Source: Rhinopomastus cyanomelas
Taxonomy: Eukaryota > Chordata > Aves > Bucerotiformes > Rhinopomastidae
Assembly (NCBI GenBank): GCA_013400115.1
Contig: VXBP01010392.1
Coordinates: 81,954-145,953 of the forward strand
Length of the DNA: 64,000 nucleotides
Direction: 5' to 3'
The notes beneath the pieces were generated by a model. It saw only the letters and a program-made list of their open reading frames with translations. It did no database searches and had not been told where the DNA came from. The translations under genes were made by a program, and so were the position numbers. Position 1 is the stretch's first letter; each line of letters opens with the position of its first letter. Shown here one piece after another: positions 9,060 to 20,100 of the stretch.

Positions 9060-9981
9060 CCCCCCCGCCCCGCGCCACACTCTGCCGCACCCTGCACAGG
9101 GAGAGGGCCCCGCGCTCAGCCGCGGCTGGGCGCGCGCGACGGACGTGCACGCACGGCCCTTACTTGCGTGCGCGCGCGGCTCACGCGTGTGCTCGGGGAT
9201 GCACGTGTGTGCGTGCCACTTATGACTGCGCGCGGGTTGCACGCGCGTGTGCCGCTCGCGTGCGCGCGGCGCTCATGCAGCTGTCCGCGGTTCGCATGAG
9301 CGTATTTTCCCTGCCCCGAGTGCGCGAGCCGTGCCCTCGCGCGCAGCTCCCAGCGCCGCTCCAGCGCGCATCCACAAGGTTCACGCGCTTGCGAGGGCCC
9401 GCGCACAGTTCACACGCGCAGACTCTCCATTTTCCCCCGCACCCCGCACAGTGACCACGTGCGCGGCTCAGAGCCCCGCACTCTGACTCGCTGCCCGCGG
9501 GGCGCGCCCGCTCTGCGCTGCGATATAATGCGGGGCTCGTGCGCAACCCCACGCGCCCGCGGCACCGCGCAGGTCGTACGCGCCCGGCGGGGCTTACCGG
9601 GCCCGGGGCTGCCGCACCGGCTGCCTTCGCCTCGCTCCTCCCCGGCCGCGCTCCGGCTCGGGGCCGCGCGGCGGAACGGTGTAACGGTGCGTTAAACCGC
9701 GGGGAACGAGGATCGCGCTCCTTCCGCCCCGCCCCGCGCCCACGCCGTCCCGCCCCACAGCGCTTCTGAAACCCGCTAATCCTGTCGCCAGCACCGGCTT
9801 GACGGGCTTTACCCCAGGGCTCTTCGCCCACGGGACCAGTGCGAAGTATCCTCGCCGCAAGAACTCGGACCCTTCAAGGCTCGGCGCCGCTTCGGGTCGA
9901 TGGGGACGGGGCATTGCGGGGCGGGGCCGCCTTGGCCAATAGGTGCAGGCGGACGGACAGGGCCGAGCTCCGTATTCCGCC
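9060..9981. promoter_or_regulatory. Divergent SPRN/ECHS1 CpG island
   Basis: About 920 bases of very CpG-rich DNA between two head-to-head genes. The ECHS1 side carries GC boxes (GGGGCGGGGCC, about 9918-9929) and a CCAAT box (9936-9940) 42 bases before the ATG. The middle (about 9126-9430) is unusual alternating purine-pyrimidine sequence, listed separately. Any SPRN 5' non-coding exon probably also lies here but could not be placed. Confidence 0.7.
9126..9430. repeat. Alternating CG/TG tract (Z-DNA-prone)
   Basis: Dense runs of GCGCGCGCG, GTGCGCGCGCGG, CACGCGTGTG, GCACGTGTGTGCGTG and CACGCGCGTGTG are scattered over about 300 bases. It is not one simple repeat; several short alternating purine-pyrimidine stretches follow each other. 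Confidence 0.7.
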
Positions 9982-11851
9982 ATGGCTGCCTCGCTGCGTG
10001 CTCTGCTGCGGCCCGCCGTGCGCCGCGGCGCGCTTCTGCCGCCGCCAGCCCTGTCCCGGCTCGGGACACGGGCCCGCACTACCGGTGAGCGGGACACCGG
10101 GGCGGGCACAGGGCACCCGGCTGTGGGTACGGGCCGGAGCCTGACTCCGCGCATCAAAGGCCTGGCTCAGCTGCTCGGGCGCCAGAGCGGGTCACCGCGT
10201 CCCCGCGCTCTGCGGGCGGTTACACTTCGCAGCGGGGCCCAGCGCCCTACATGGGCCCGGCACCGCGTACGGAGTGCCCGGACCAGGCACCAGCCACCAG
10301 GCCCCAGCAGCGTGCACCGGCCCGGCACGGGGTGGTCACTGGGCTAAAACGTGGCCGGGTCAGGATCGCACCGGAAAGTCCTCCCGAGTCCCGAGCCCCT
10401 GGGAGTGACGCCCGGCTGCCCGCCCGGCACTGCCGGTACGCACCCACCGCCCCGAGCTAACGCGGCACCGCAGCGACAGCCGGGCCTACCCGCAGCGCCG
10501 CCGGGAGGGCCTCACCGGGTGACGGGCGGCTGGTTCCCTAACGGAACGGTGTCGGACAGGGGGCTCTTACCAGTACCTGGCTGTGCAGAAGACAGGGTCG
10601 CAGCAGAATGTGGGCCTGATCCAGCTGAACCGGCCGCAGGCGCTCAATGCCCTCTGTGAGGGGCTGATGGAAGAACTGCGGCAGGCACTGGATGTCCTGG
10701 AGAAAGACCCGCAGGTGGGAGCCATTGTCATCACCGGCAGCCAAAAAGCCTTTGCAGGTAAGGCAGCATCCTTCTCCCCACCCCAGATCTGGGGGGGAAG
10801 AGGTAGTGTTCAGCATCCCATTCTGTTTACCTTTGCAGCTGGTGCAGACATCAAAGAGATGCAGAATAAAACCTTCCAGGAGTGCTACAGCAGCAGCTTT
10901 CTAGCAGGCTGGGACAAGGTCTCCACCATACGCAAACCCATCATCGCGGCTGTCAACGGCTATGCTGTGAGTTCTCTCCACCTCTCCCTGTGTCCTCCAG
11001 CTCAGCCCTAGCACCTTCTGACTCACAGCCTTCCTCTCCTGTCCCAGCTTGGTGGCGGATGTGAGCTGGCCATGATGTGTGACATCATCTATGCTGGGGA
11101 GAAGGCACAGTTTGGGCAACCTGAGATCCTGCTGGGGACCATCCCAGGTGAGCAGAGGGCACCCACCAAGGGCGAGTCCATCCTTGCCAGAGCAGGACAC
11201 CCATAGGTTCCTCTCTGGACTTTTCCCTTCCTCAAATGGCTCCAGGTGCCGGAGGGACACAGAGGTTGACCAGGGCAGTAGGGAAGTCGCTGGCGATGGA
11301 GATGGTCCTCACCGGGGACCGGATTTCAGCAGCAGAGGCGAAGGAGGCAGGTAGGGGTTCAGGCCAGCCAGAGCACTGCAAGTGTCCAGTAGGGAGACAT
11401 CCCCCCACCACTTCCCACCATCCATCCTAGGTCTGGTCAGCAAGGTGTTTCCTGTGGAGAAGCTGTTGGATGCAGCCATCACCTGTGCTGAGAAGATTGC
11501 CAGCAACTCCAAGCTGGTGGTCACCATGGCAAAGGAGTCGGTCAATGCTGGTAGGGTCTAGGGGGCAAACCAGCATCCTGGGTGGGCTGTGAGGCCAGGC
11601 AGTGGGATCTGAACTTCTCCTTTGCTCTCAGCTTTTGAGACGACGCTGACGGAGGGAACAAGGACAGAGAAGAGGCTTTTTTATGCAACCTTTGCCACTG
11701 TGAGTAGGAGGGTTGACCACACTGTGAGAGGAGATAGCAGGGCTGCCACAACTGTGTCCCAAACTCACCCTTCCTCTTCTCACAGGATGACCGAAAGGAG
11801 GGGATGACAGCATTCGTGGAGAAGCGCAAGGCGAATTTTACCGACAGCTAA
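9982..11851 (+). CDS. ECHS1: Short-chain enoyl-CoA hydratase, mitochondrial (crotonase)
   Basis: Exons: 9982-10084, 10560-10757, 10839-10966, 11048-11147, 11246-11350, 11431-11550, 11632-11699, 11786-11851; product 295 residues (human 290). It hydrates 2-trans-enoyl-CoA to L-3-hydroxyacyl-CoA in matrix beta-oxidation and in valine breakdown. The N-terminus is an Arg-rich targeting peptide with no acidic residue in the first 33. The crotonase core is intact: oxyanion-hole and CoA-binding segment AGADIKEMQ (exon 3), GGGCELAMMCDIIYAGEKAQ with the first catalytic Glu, and FGQPEILLGTIPGAGGTQRL with the second. It ends MTAFVEKRKANFTDS. All junctions are GT-AG and the summed length is a multiple of three. 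ATTAAA at 11987-11992 is a likely poly(A) signal. Confidence 0.97.
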
Positions 11852-11986
11852 GTGTGGGGTGGTGCAGGTCCCCATGGACACCTGCTGCCATCAGTCCCCT
11901 GTGTCACTCTGGATGAGTCCAAGACCTGGTGGCAAGCTATGCTTACCTGTAGTGAGACGAACAGCCGCAGGGACTGCAGTTACACT

Positions 11987-11992
11987 ATTAAA
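11987..11992 (+). terminator. ECHS1 poly(A) signal (ATTAAA)
   Basis: ATTAAA 136 bases after the ECHS1 stop, the only plausible hexamer before the oppositely oriented PRAP1 3' end. Confidence 0.55.
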
Positions 11993-12352
11993 AGGTTTTC
12001 CTGGTGCTGCTGGGAGATGAGGTGTCCTTGATGTGGGCAGGGTCCCCCTGAGCTGGGAAACTACTACTCACTCCATTATGCTGCACTCTGACTGTGGGCT
12101 AGACAAGAGCAGCCTTGTGGAGCAGTGGATCTGTGTGTGTCCTGGGGAGAGGACTGCCTGTGACACCTTCTTGGGTGCAGTGCAAATGCACCACTTGGGC
12201 TGAACCAAGCCTGGGGTATTAAGCTGAGTCTCCTATCCCAAGAGACCTTTCTCACCTTGCTCATATGAGCCCAAGGAGGGAGATGCCCCAGACTTGTGGG
12301 ACCTCCTCTGGTAGCAATGAAGAGTCCACTGGGATGCAGAGGAGGAAGTGTG

Positions 12353-12358
12353 TTTATT
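12353..12358 (-). terminator. PRAP1 poly(A) signal
   Basis: TTTATT on the + strand, i.e. AATAAA 98 bases downstream of the PRAP1 stop on the minus strand. Confidence 0.65.
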
Positions 12359-12455
12359 ATGGGGGTCTCAAGCATGGGTAGGGAGGAATGAGTCCCCTTG
12401 GGAAGACCCAAGGGCTGCTCCTACCTCTCATTTCATAGCCTGAGTACATCTCCAC

Positions 12456-13117
12456 TCAACTGTGGTGGAGGTGGTCACGGTCATCCTCTGGGCCACTCTG
12501 CACCTCCAGAGACAGCATCTGGAGTGGCCTGTAGGCTTCAGCCTCTGTGGCATCATCCTGAGGGTGGTAGATGTGGTCACGTTCCTCCTCTGGTCCCGCC
12601 TGGGCTTGGCTGGAGTCCCACTGAGCCCAAACACTGCTGGAGAAGACCTTTATTCCTGGTACCACTTCAGAGGTCTCACCTTCTGGTGGGTCCTTTATGC
12701 CTAGGATGCTGGAAGAGGAAAGCAAAATCAGCACAATAGTGTTACTCAATATACTCCCTCAGGGGAACCCTGAGGATGCTGGGACCCTGGTGAGTTGTCT
12801 GTCTGCTCCCCAAGGAGGTTGCAGTTACAGTCTGGCACTCTGGTGTCAGAAGGTGCAGGGAGTGAAGCTGCCTCTTACATTTCAGTGGCCAAATCTTGCT
12901 CTGCTACATCTCTCAGCCCAGCATAACTCAGAGCCTGCAGAGAGAACGGAGGGTGCTAGAGGGTAATGCAGATCACATGCACGTCTCCCTGTGACTGCCT
13001 GTCATGCGGGACAGTGGAAGGGTGAGGCAGAGGGGTTGGGGGCTGTCTCACCCGAGTGTCTCCGGGGATAGGCAGGAGGGCAGCAGCTAGCAGGACAATG
13101 ATGCCGCAGAGCTGCAT
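12456..13117 (-). CDS. PRAP1: Proline-rich acidic protein 1
   Basis: Coding exons on the minus strand: 13117-13052, 12934-12879, 12708-12456; phases join exactly (375 bases, 124 residues). PRAP1 is a small secreted, intrinsically disordered protein of gut and uterine epithelium; mammalian PRAP1 binds triglyceride and aids lipoprotein lipidation. Seen: signal peptide MQLCGIIVLLAAALLPIPGDT, a short middle exon, then an acidic tail with PGIK and the family C-terminal motif GPEEERDHIYHPQ. That motif recurs 35 residues later as GPEDDRDHLHHS, which ends the protein. An acceptor 12 bases before the ATG (CTTCCAG) implies a 5' non-coding exon upstream. Identity rests on the C-terminal motif and on position between ECHS1 and ZNF511. 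The short middle exon is the least certain part. Confidence 0.8.
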
Positions 13118-13129
13118 GGCTTTCAGGCT

Positions 13130-13780
13130 GGAAGAGAGAGCACAGTGGAGACAAGTTGGCAGTAGCCATGTTGGCAGGTACCTGCCTGTGTGCTGCAGTT
13201 TAGCTGCCTGCATCTGCCTGTGCTGAGCACCTGCCTGTCCTCTGTACTCATAATGCCCACCAGTGCCCACCCATACCCACAGCTCCTGTCTATGCCTAGA
13301 GTCCTAGCCCACACTGTGTACCCACACCTACAGCTCCAGCCTGTGCCTGTAGCTCCTTCCTGACTACCAGTGCCCACCCCTGCTCATGCTGCCAGGTGCT
13401 GTCTGCTGGGACGGGGCAGTACGTACCACTCCATTGCTGCTCTCTGCTAGCGGCCTGGCCCTTGGCCTGTACTTTGCCCAGTGGCAGGTGTGGCTTTGCC
13501 TGAGGCCACCTGGCAGGTGGTGCCAGGCTGCACTGCTTGGAGGAGAAAGGGCGTGGGGTCAACACTGCTATAGAATGGGGTGAGTATTCCCCCTCTGCAC
13601 AACCCCTTGTGCATGCAGGCACTGCAATCCTTATGCCATGGGGCTCATGCATCACCCATACGCAGCATGTAACTGCTCCACCACACATTAGGGCATGCAC
13701 GTTCTTGCATCCCCCATGGGTTGTGCGTTCCCATGTTTGACAATAAAGCAAATAGCTGTTTCTGATCTCTGCACAGCAGA
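13130..13780. other. PRAP1 upstream region, no recognised feature
   Basis: Contains a run of imperfect repeats of a GCCTGTGCC / CACCTGCCTG type around 13185-13360. No exon was recognised. It may hold the PRAP1 5' non-coding exon and promoter. Confidence 0.35.
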
Positions 13781-13814
13781 ACTGTGATTAAATGCACTCT
13801 GCGAGTGGCCAGCA

Positions 13815-13885
13815 GAAGCAAGAAACTGGGGTTGTTTAGCCTGGAGAAAAGGAGGCTGAAGGGAGACCTTACTCACAACCCTGGA
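13815..13885 (+). mobile_element. CR1 fragment
   Basis: Matches the CR1 block that reads AAACTGGGGTTGTTTAGCCT followed by the GGAGAAAAGGAGGCTGA motif. No 3' end is present, so it is truncated on both sides. Confidence 0.75.
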
Positions 13886-13919
13886 CTTCAGGAGGGCCAA
13901 TTTTGGCCTTTCCAAGCAA

Positions 13920-15455
13920 GGAGAAATCCCATGGGACAGGGTACTGGCAGGTAAGGCAGCTCAGGGTAGCTGGTTAACATTCAAAGACTACTTTCTTGAA
14001 GCACAAGAAAAGAGCATTCCAACAGGAAAGAAGTTAAGGAAGGGAGCCAGAAGACTAGCATGGTCAAACAGGTTGCTGCTGGGCAAACTGAAGAAGAAGA
14101 AGAAAGCCCGCAGGTCATGGAAGGAGAGGATGGCCACTTGGGGTGATTATAAGGCTCTGGTGAGAGAATGTAGGGATGCAACTAGAAAAGCCAAGGCCTC
14201 CTTGGAATTAAACCTTGCAAGAGAGGTCAAGAGCAACAAAAAGGGCTTCTTCAAATACATCGCAGGTAAAACTAAAACTAGAGGCAAAGTAGGGCCCCTG
14301 CTGAATGAGGTGGGTGCCCTGGAGACAGAGGATACAGAGAAAGCAGAGATACTGAACACTTTCTTTGTCTGTCTATACTTCTGGGGGCTGTCTTGATATC
14401 AAGCTCCAAAGTGCTGAGACTCCAGAGGAAGTGGAGGCAAGATAGGAGCCTGCCTTGGTTGATGAGGACTGGGTTAGGGATAAGTTGGTCAGACTAGATG
14501 TATATAAATCCGTGGGCCCAGATGGGCTGCACCCGCACGTACTAAGGGAGATGGCGGAAGTCATTGCTAGGCCACTCTCCATCATCTTTTCTAAGTCACG
14601 GGGATCAGGAGAGGTGCCTAGAGACTGGAGAAGAGCAGATCTCCAATCTTCAAAAAGCATAAGAAGGAGGACCCAGGTAACTATAGACTGGTCATCCTCA
14701 CCTCCTTCTCAGGAAAGGTGATGGAACAATTTGTTCTAGAGGCTGTCTCCAGGCACATCAAGGACAGGAGGGTCATTAGGGACGGTCAGCATGGCTTCAC
14801 CAAAGGGAAAGTTAGGCTTCACCAACCTTATAGCCTTTTATGATTGCATAAGAAGGTGGCTAGATGATGGCAGAGTAGTGGATATGGTCTATCTGGACTT
14901 AAGTAAAGCATTTGACACAGTCTCAAACAGCATCCTCACAGCCATACTGAAGCAATGTGGTCTAGATGATTGGGTAGTGAGGTGGATCATGAATTGGCTC
15001 CAGGATAAAAGCCAGAGAGTAGTGGTCAATGGGAGAGAGTCTGGTTGGAGGCCTGTATCTAGTAGAGTGCCCCAGGGGTTGCTGCTGGAACCAGTTCTAT
15101 CCAATCTATTCACTGATGACTTGGATGAGGGATTAGGGTACACTGTCAGCAAGTTTGCTGATGACACAAAACTGGGTGGTGTCACCGACACCCCTGCAGA
15201 CTGTGCTGCCATTCAGCAAGACCTGGACAGGCCGGAGAGCTGGACAGAGAGAAATGTAATGAAGTATAACAAGGGTAAGTGTAGAGTCTTGCATCTGGGT
15301 GAGAACAACCCCAAGTACCAGTATAGGCTTGGGACTTGCCCGTTTGGAGAGCAGTGTAAGAGAAAGGGAACAATGATCCTGCTGTGGCAGGGGGATTGGA
15401 TTAGATGATCTTTCCCAGTTCCTTCTAATCCCTAATGATTGTATGATTCTTACTG
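13920..15455 (+). mobile_element. CR1 LINE with degraded reverse-transcriptase region
   Basis: The longest CR1 copy in the window. It holds the end of the endonuclease linker, then reverse-transcriptase motifs KSVGPDGLHPHVLREMAEV (about 14507), VYLDLSKAFDTVS (about 14890), SSRVPQG and the active-site block KFADDTKLGG (about 15150). It then jumps, by an internal deletion near 15350, to the 3' end GGGGGATTGGATTAGATGAT and ATGATTGTATGATTCT. The frame is broken at several points, so it is dead. Confidence 0.9.
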
Positions 15456-15765
15456 CACTTTACAGCTACCCGGAGATCAGAGTGAGGAGCGGGACAGCTG
15501 TTTGCCCTTGGTGGCAAGCTGCACCTGGGGAGGTTTAGGCCAGATGTTAGGAACAATTTCATCACTTGAAATAGTTCTCAAACTTTGCAGCAGGCTGCCC
15601 AGGGCAGGGGTGGAGTCACCATCCCTGGAGGTATTTAAATGATAGATGCAGACCTTGTGCTTAAGGACATGGTTTGGTGATGACCTGGCAGTGCTGGGTC
15701 AAAGGTTGGATTCAATGATCTTAAAGGTCTTTTCCAACCTAAAAGATTCAGTGATAACAGGATGG
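15456..15765 (+). mobile_element. CR1 3' fragment, second subfamily
   Basis: Abuts the preceding copy. It reads GGAGTCACCATCCCTGGAGG, then TGCTGGGTCAAAGGTTGGA and TCTTTTCCAACCTAAA before a degenerate 3' end. Confidence 0.75.
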
Positions 15766-15910
15766 ATGATTGGGTGGAGGGTAACCTAATGGAAATTGAC
15801 AAGGGCAAATGTATAGCCCTGCACCTGAGGAGGAAGAACTCCCTGCTCCAGTACAGCTTAGGGATTGACCTGATGCAAACCACTCTGCAGAGGACTGAGG
15901 AAGACCTGGT
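15766..15910 (+). mobile_element. CR1-like internal fragment
   Basis: The AGGGCAAATGTATAGCCCTG block followed by CACCTGAGGAGGAAGAACTC matches the part of CR1 that normally precedes the 3' region by about 600 bases. It lies downstream of a 3' end, so it belongs to a separate insertion. Confidence 0.6.
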
Positions 15911-16620
15911 GGCAGCATGCTGAGCGTGGTTCTACCTTCTGTCCTGGCAGGATGAGATTAAAAAGGTAAAGACAAGAAGAAAAATAACCTGTGTATCAAC
16001 CTGATTTTGAGGGTAACTGGAACAGAGATACATGCCACCTTCACAACCAACTGCAAGGGCTTCAGAATGGTGTTCAGACCTTTGTGAAGCAATTAGGTTA
16101 ATTCATTACGCTACCTCCAAGTCCCTTTATTTGAACTCCCCTTGGAAATGAGCTGTAGAACACCAGAACACTTTCCCTGGCCCAAGCAAATCTTTTGCTG
16201 TGTATTTCAGAGTGAGTGCCTGGGAGCAGAGTAGCCTTTCGTGAGATGCAGGAGGTCAGAATTAAGGAAAAAATACTTTTTCCCTCCCATTTTGTTTTTG
16301 TCAGCTTCCATAAAGGCACCAGATGTTTGTATCGGAATTTCCCACATCTGGGGTTCTACCTCCCCCTCACCCCAAAGTCCTGCGTAGTGTGAACTCCAGC
16401 AGCTGATCTTTCACCTCCATGTCACAGTGCTCTGCTTCTCAGGCTTTCTGTGAGCAGCTGATGCAGAGTTCATTCCTTCCAAGTTTTTCACAAGCCCTGC
16501 ACAACTCCTGCAGCTGCCTGGTGGTTCAGAACATTTGCCATTTGCAAGCTCTAGGAAGCCACTGTTGGTCAGCACAGTCCTGGCACAAAGATAAAAAAGA
16601 ACCTCACAACACTGATGCGC
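15911..16620. other. Intergenic region downstream of ZNF511
   Basis: Nothing recognisable apart from minus-strand AATAAA signals just to the right (16626-16631 and 16659-16664), either of which may end ZNF511 transcripts. Confidence 0.4.
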
Positions 16621-16625
16621 AGGCA

Positions 16626-16631
16626 TTTATT
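16626..16631 (-). terminator. ZNF511 poly(A) signal candidate
   Basis: TTTATT on +, 313 bases past the ZNF511 stop. A second candidate at 16659-16664 is closer to the stop. Confidence 0.5.
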
Positions 16632-16943
16632 TGTACTGACCTCAGAGTGAAGCAGTGTTTTATTTCAGGAAGGCAGTTTCTGAAACACTGCCAAAGGGAG
16701 GCATACCAGACATGTACCAAACATGAAGGGACTGTAGCAAACCACCTCCCAAAGTATTTGTGTCTCCCCAACTGCTGCTTCATGATCCCTGGTTTTGCCC
16801 TTCTCCCTGCCCTGCACAAAGCAGGACCCTCACACCAACTGTAGATATCCCCGCTGGGCCACAGTGCTACTGACTGGATATGCAGGCCGCAGCGGCTAAT
16901 GCCTGGTGCCTTCTCATCTTGCACAGATCTGGTACTCTGACCT

Positions 16944-19754
16944 TCACACTTTCTTCCTTGGTCCTTTAAATCCTCGGGTGGCACCCTGTCCAAAGCAAAT
17001 TGTGGATGGGATCCTGGAATGAGAGACAAGCATTAATACACAGTAACAGCCCCACTTCTCACAGGCTCAGTCCCTGTGCAGGCCAGTAATACAGACCTGG
17101 ATTTATAAAGTCGTTTCTCTGGCACTGAGGGGCCGGGGTTGGCTACAGACTGAGGGATCTCCATATTCTCACTGAGCACTACTTCCATGGGGTCTGCTTG
17201 GAACCGCTCCAACACATCTGTGCTCACATCCATTGGCACGCTGGCACTCTGCGTTGGGCCACTGCAGTGACACAATTTTACATCCTTTCTTAGTAGCTGC
17301 CAGGTAGGAAAGGTATTTCACAACAAAACAGTTCACATCTAGTGCAGGTGAGTTACCGTGTAGAGACAGAGATTTGACTGCACCAGGAGCAGCACCAAAA
17401 GCTGCTCAAGAACTTGTATGAGTTTTTACTGAAGTGTTGAAGGTTGCCGTATTTTAGCACACAGCTTCACCTTCAGGTCCTTTCCTTCAGTCCACAAAGT
17501 CCAGCTTGGTCAATGGGCTCAGGGGGTTGGACTGCTGTTCACGCTAGGCTACCCTCACAAGGTCTGAAAGCCTTCACAGACCCAGTCTCTTGTGCCAGGC
17601 ATGAGTTTGTCTCTCCATCCCATCACTCTAAGGTATTAAACAACAGCAGCTCTTGTATTGATACCTGTGGTGAAAGCAGTGCTTGAGATGAGTCAGTTGA
17701 TTGAAAAACTAAGCTGGGAAAGCTGCTCATCAAACTTGCAAAGCTTCTCTCTGCTCTACTTCTGCCTTTGGGGAATGTAAACACTGCAAAGGGCTGGAAG
17801 GCAGAGCAGGAAATGTGCACAACACAATGCGGAGTGATGCTGGGCTTTGTGTCTACACTACAGATGGCATGAAGGCAGCAGAGTCTGAAGCCACAGGGAG
17901 GGAAACAAGATGTGTTTCAACATTAAGATACATTAAAACATCACCACACAAAGGCTTGTGAGTTTACCTGCTCTAAAAGGCTCATAGCCTTTTAGGATAT
18001 GATTGCTCTCTCCGCAAAAGGGCTATGACAGCACAGAAGTACATCACCTTACGGGGAAAACTCACAGTGCCACTGCAATTCTGCAGTTACCTTTTCACTT
18101 TCTTCGGTCTATCAAACCGAAAATCAGCAGGATAAAGGTGAGTAGTGACCAAATGATCCTTTCTCTCCTTGCTGCTCTTGAACTTCTCTGCACAGCCTTC
18201 TACCAAACACTTGTACTGAAATGCAGGGAAAAAAACCAAACCCAATGCAATTGGAAAAGGCAAACAGTGTCAACTGGGACATCCAAAGGTGGCAGCCCCA
18301 ACCACGAAGTGAAGGGCTGAGCATAATGCCTCACCATATTCTGCTTCTTGGCCATTATCTGGAAAAGCGAGTCGTGCCACTCCAAGATATGAATATCCAA
18401 GAGATGCCCTGATGGAAAGGAGCGCTTGCAGAAGGAGCAGACATTCCTGTGTAGTGTGTTGTAGTGATGCTCATAGCCCTCCAGCGTATCAAAGACCTGA
18501 GAGCACCCAGAGATGTGGCAACTGAATTCAGACACCCTGTGGAGACATTAGGACATCCGCACATTAAATTAAATGAGAGCCTTAACCTGAGCTACATTTA
18601 TCCCTCTAGATGGCTTCATTTACTCGTGCCATTTTAATGAATACTACTTACATTCAATAAAAGGAGCAATGCAATGAAAATGATGACTGTACTGGAAGTT
18701 AGAAACCTGTCTGGGCATTGAATAAACTATTGTCCTTTGAAGGAGTGCTTCAATTAAGAACAAACACCAAGCAACAGTGTAAGAAATCAGCTGTTCAACC
18801 TGAAACTTTATATTGAAGCTTGGTGCCAACACTGTAACAAGTACCTGTGAGATAACTTCACACAATCCTCAAAGTGCTTCCTCAATGTTATATACAAAAA
18901 TAGGTTTCAAAGCAAGGTGAAGATGCTCCCCAGGCTCAGCCTTCCTAATTGGCACTGCCTGCACTACACAGCTCTCCTGCTGTTTTCCCTAGGCAAATAA
19001 AACCCTACACTTTAGAAATCCTATTAGGCTTCGTTCTAAATTTTCAGACACACTACAGATACCTGATCTGCTTACAAGGATCCCTAGCAAAATGACATCA
19101 CACAGCAAGCACAAGGCAGCAGTATCTAGACACTGACTACAGCACAAAAGAATTGACTTTGAGGTTTTCAGCAGGGAGCTGGGGTTTGCAATCTCTATCA
19201 TCTCATTTTCCTTTTCAAACCGCTGTGCAGCGTGTCTGTGCCTTCACCCTTTTCACAGTCTCTGAAGAGGGGCACCTAACGCCAGTACCTACCCACCCCA
19301 GCCTTGCACCTGCACAAAGCAAATGCGCAAGGTTCACCGCCGCAGGGCCACGGACTCCAAGTCACAGCAGGAGCCACTGCGCTGCCAGGGCGACAGAGGG
19401 TCCGGTCTCACTCACTTGGGTCTCTCTGCCACCTCCGCTAGGCTGGTGAGGACGCCCTGGAGGTAGAGGTGCCGGTGAACATCCCCATCCTAGAGGAGGA
19501 GAGAAGCGGTGAGCGGGGAGGGAGGCCTGCTGGCCTCATGGGAGCCAGCCCGCGCTGGGTGAGACCGAGGCGCTCTCAGAACCCCAGAGGCAGCACTTCA
19601 CCTCGAACAGCGGGTGCTGGAGGCCCAAGCGAAGGCGACGGGGCGCGAAGGCGAAGAGCGAAGGAGCGCAGGGTGGGGCGGGGGGTGGGGGCGGCGGGAG
19701 CGCGGACAGCCCCTCCCGCAGGCAGCAGCGCAGCCCGGGCGGCAGCGGTAGCAT
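16944..19754 (-). CDS. ZNF511: Zinc finger protein 511
   Basis: Minus-strand exons: 19754-19602, 19489-19416, 18536-18335, 18215-18091, 17261-17097, 17013-16944; 789 bases, 262 residues (human about 252), phases consistent. It is a conserved nuclear C2H2 protein of unclear function. Three fingers are visible: CHISGC...HHYNTLH (residues about 80-100), CSFCKRSFPSGHLLDIHILE followed by WH, and CLVEGCAEKFKSSKERKDHL followed by VTTH. The segment HLYPADFRFDRPKK and the C-terminal RIPSTICFGQGATRGFKGP are diagnostic of ZNF511. The first exon is Pro-rich at residues 20-31, inside the CpG island. The gene is divergent from TUBGCP2, as in human. Confidence 0.95.
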
Positions 19755-20100
19755 CGCGCCGGGGCGGAGGAGGAGGCCCGGAGAGGGGGGCTGGAGCGAG
19801 TGCGCACGCACGGCCTGCACTTCCGGGCGTCCTGGCGGGCACTTCCGGGCGGGCTCTTCCGAACGGGCAGGGGCTGGGCCTGGGTCGCTGGCTGGAGCCG
19901 CCGCAGGAACTGGACGTCTTTGCCGTGGCGTGCTGGGCCGATCCGCACCGATCCTGCTCCCAGCAGGAACGAGACCGCAGCCACTGCAGGTCACCGGGCG
20001 GGCAGGGGCGCTCCCGGGGATGGGGAAACTCCAGCACTCGCGCGGAGAGGGGGCGGTTTGCTGGGGCTGGGCGCGATTCCTCTGCTGCAGCTGGTGCCAG
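19600..20100. promoter_or_regulatory. ZNF511/TUBGCP2 CpG island, probably bidirectional
   Basis: CpG-rich region containing ZNF511 exon 1 and extending some 300 bases upstream of its ATG. TUBGCP2 coding starts only at 24097, after an acceptor, so its first non-coding exon most likely lies here. A possible donor is CTGCAG|GTCACC near 19988, but it is weak and unproven. Confidence 0.6.

Noticed and set aside
9594..10157. 187-codon minus-strand frame over the ECHS1 first exon
   Set aside because: GC-rich shadow of the promoter and exon 1; composition Arg/Pro/Ala with no family resemblance.
14073..15408. Reverse-transcriptase-like protein frames as host genes
   Set aside because: They belong to a frame-broken CR1 LINE and end in its typical 3' terminus.
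18200..18535. 111-codon frame starting at an internal codon as a stand-alone zinc-finger protein
   Set aside because: It is exon 3 of ZNF511 running into its intron; the correct joins are clear on both sides.
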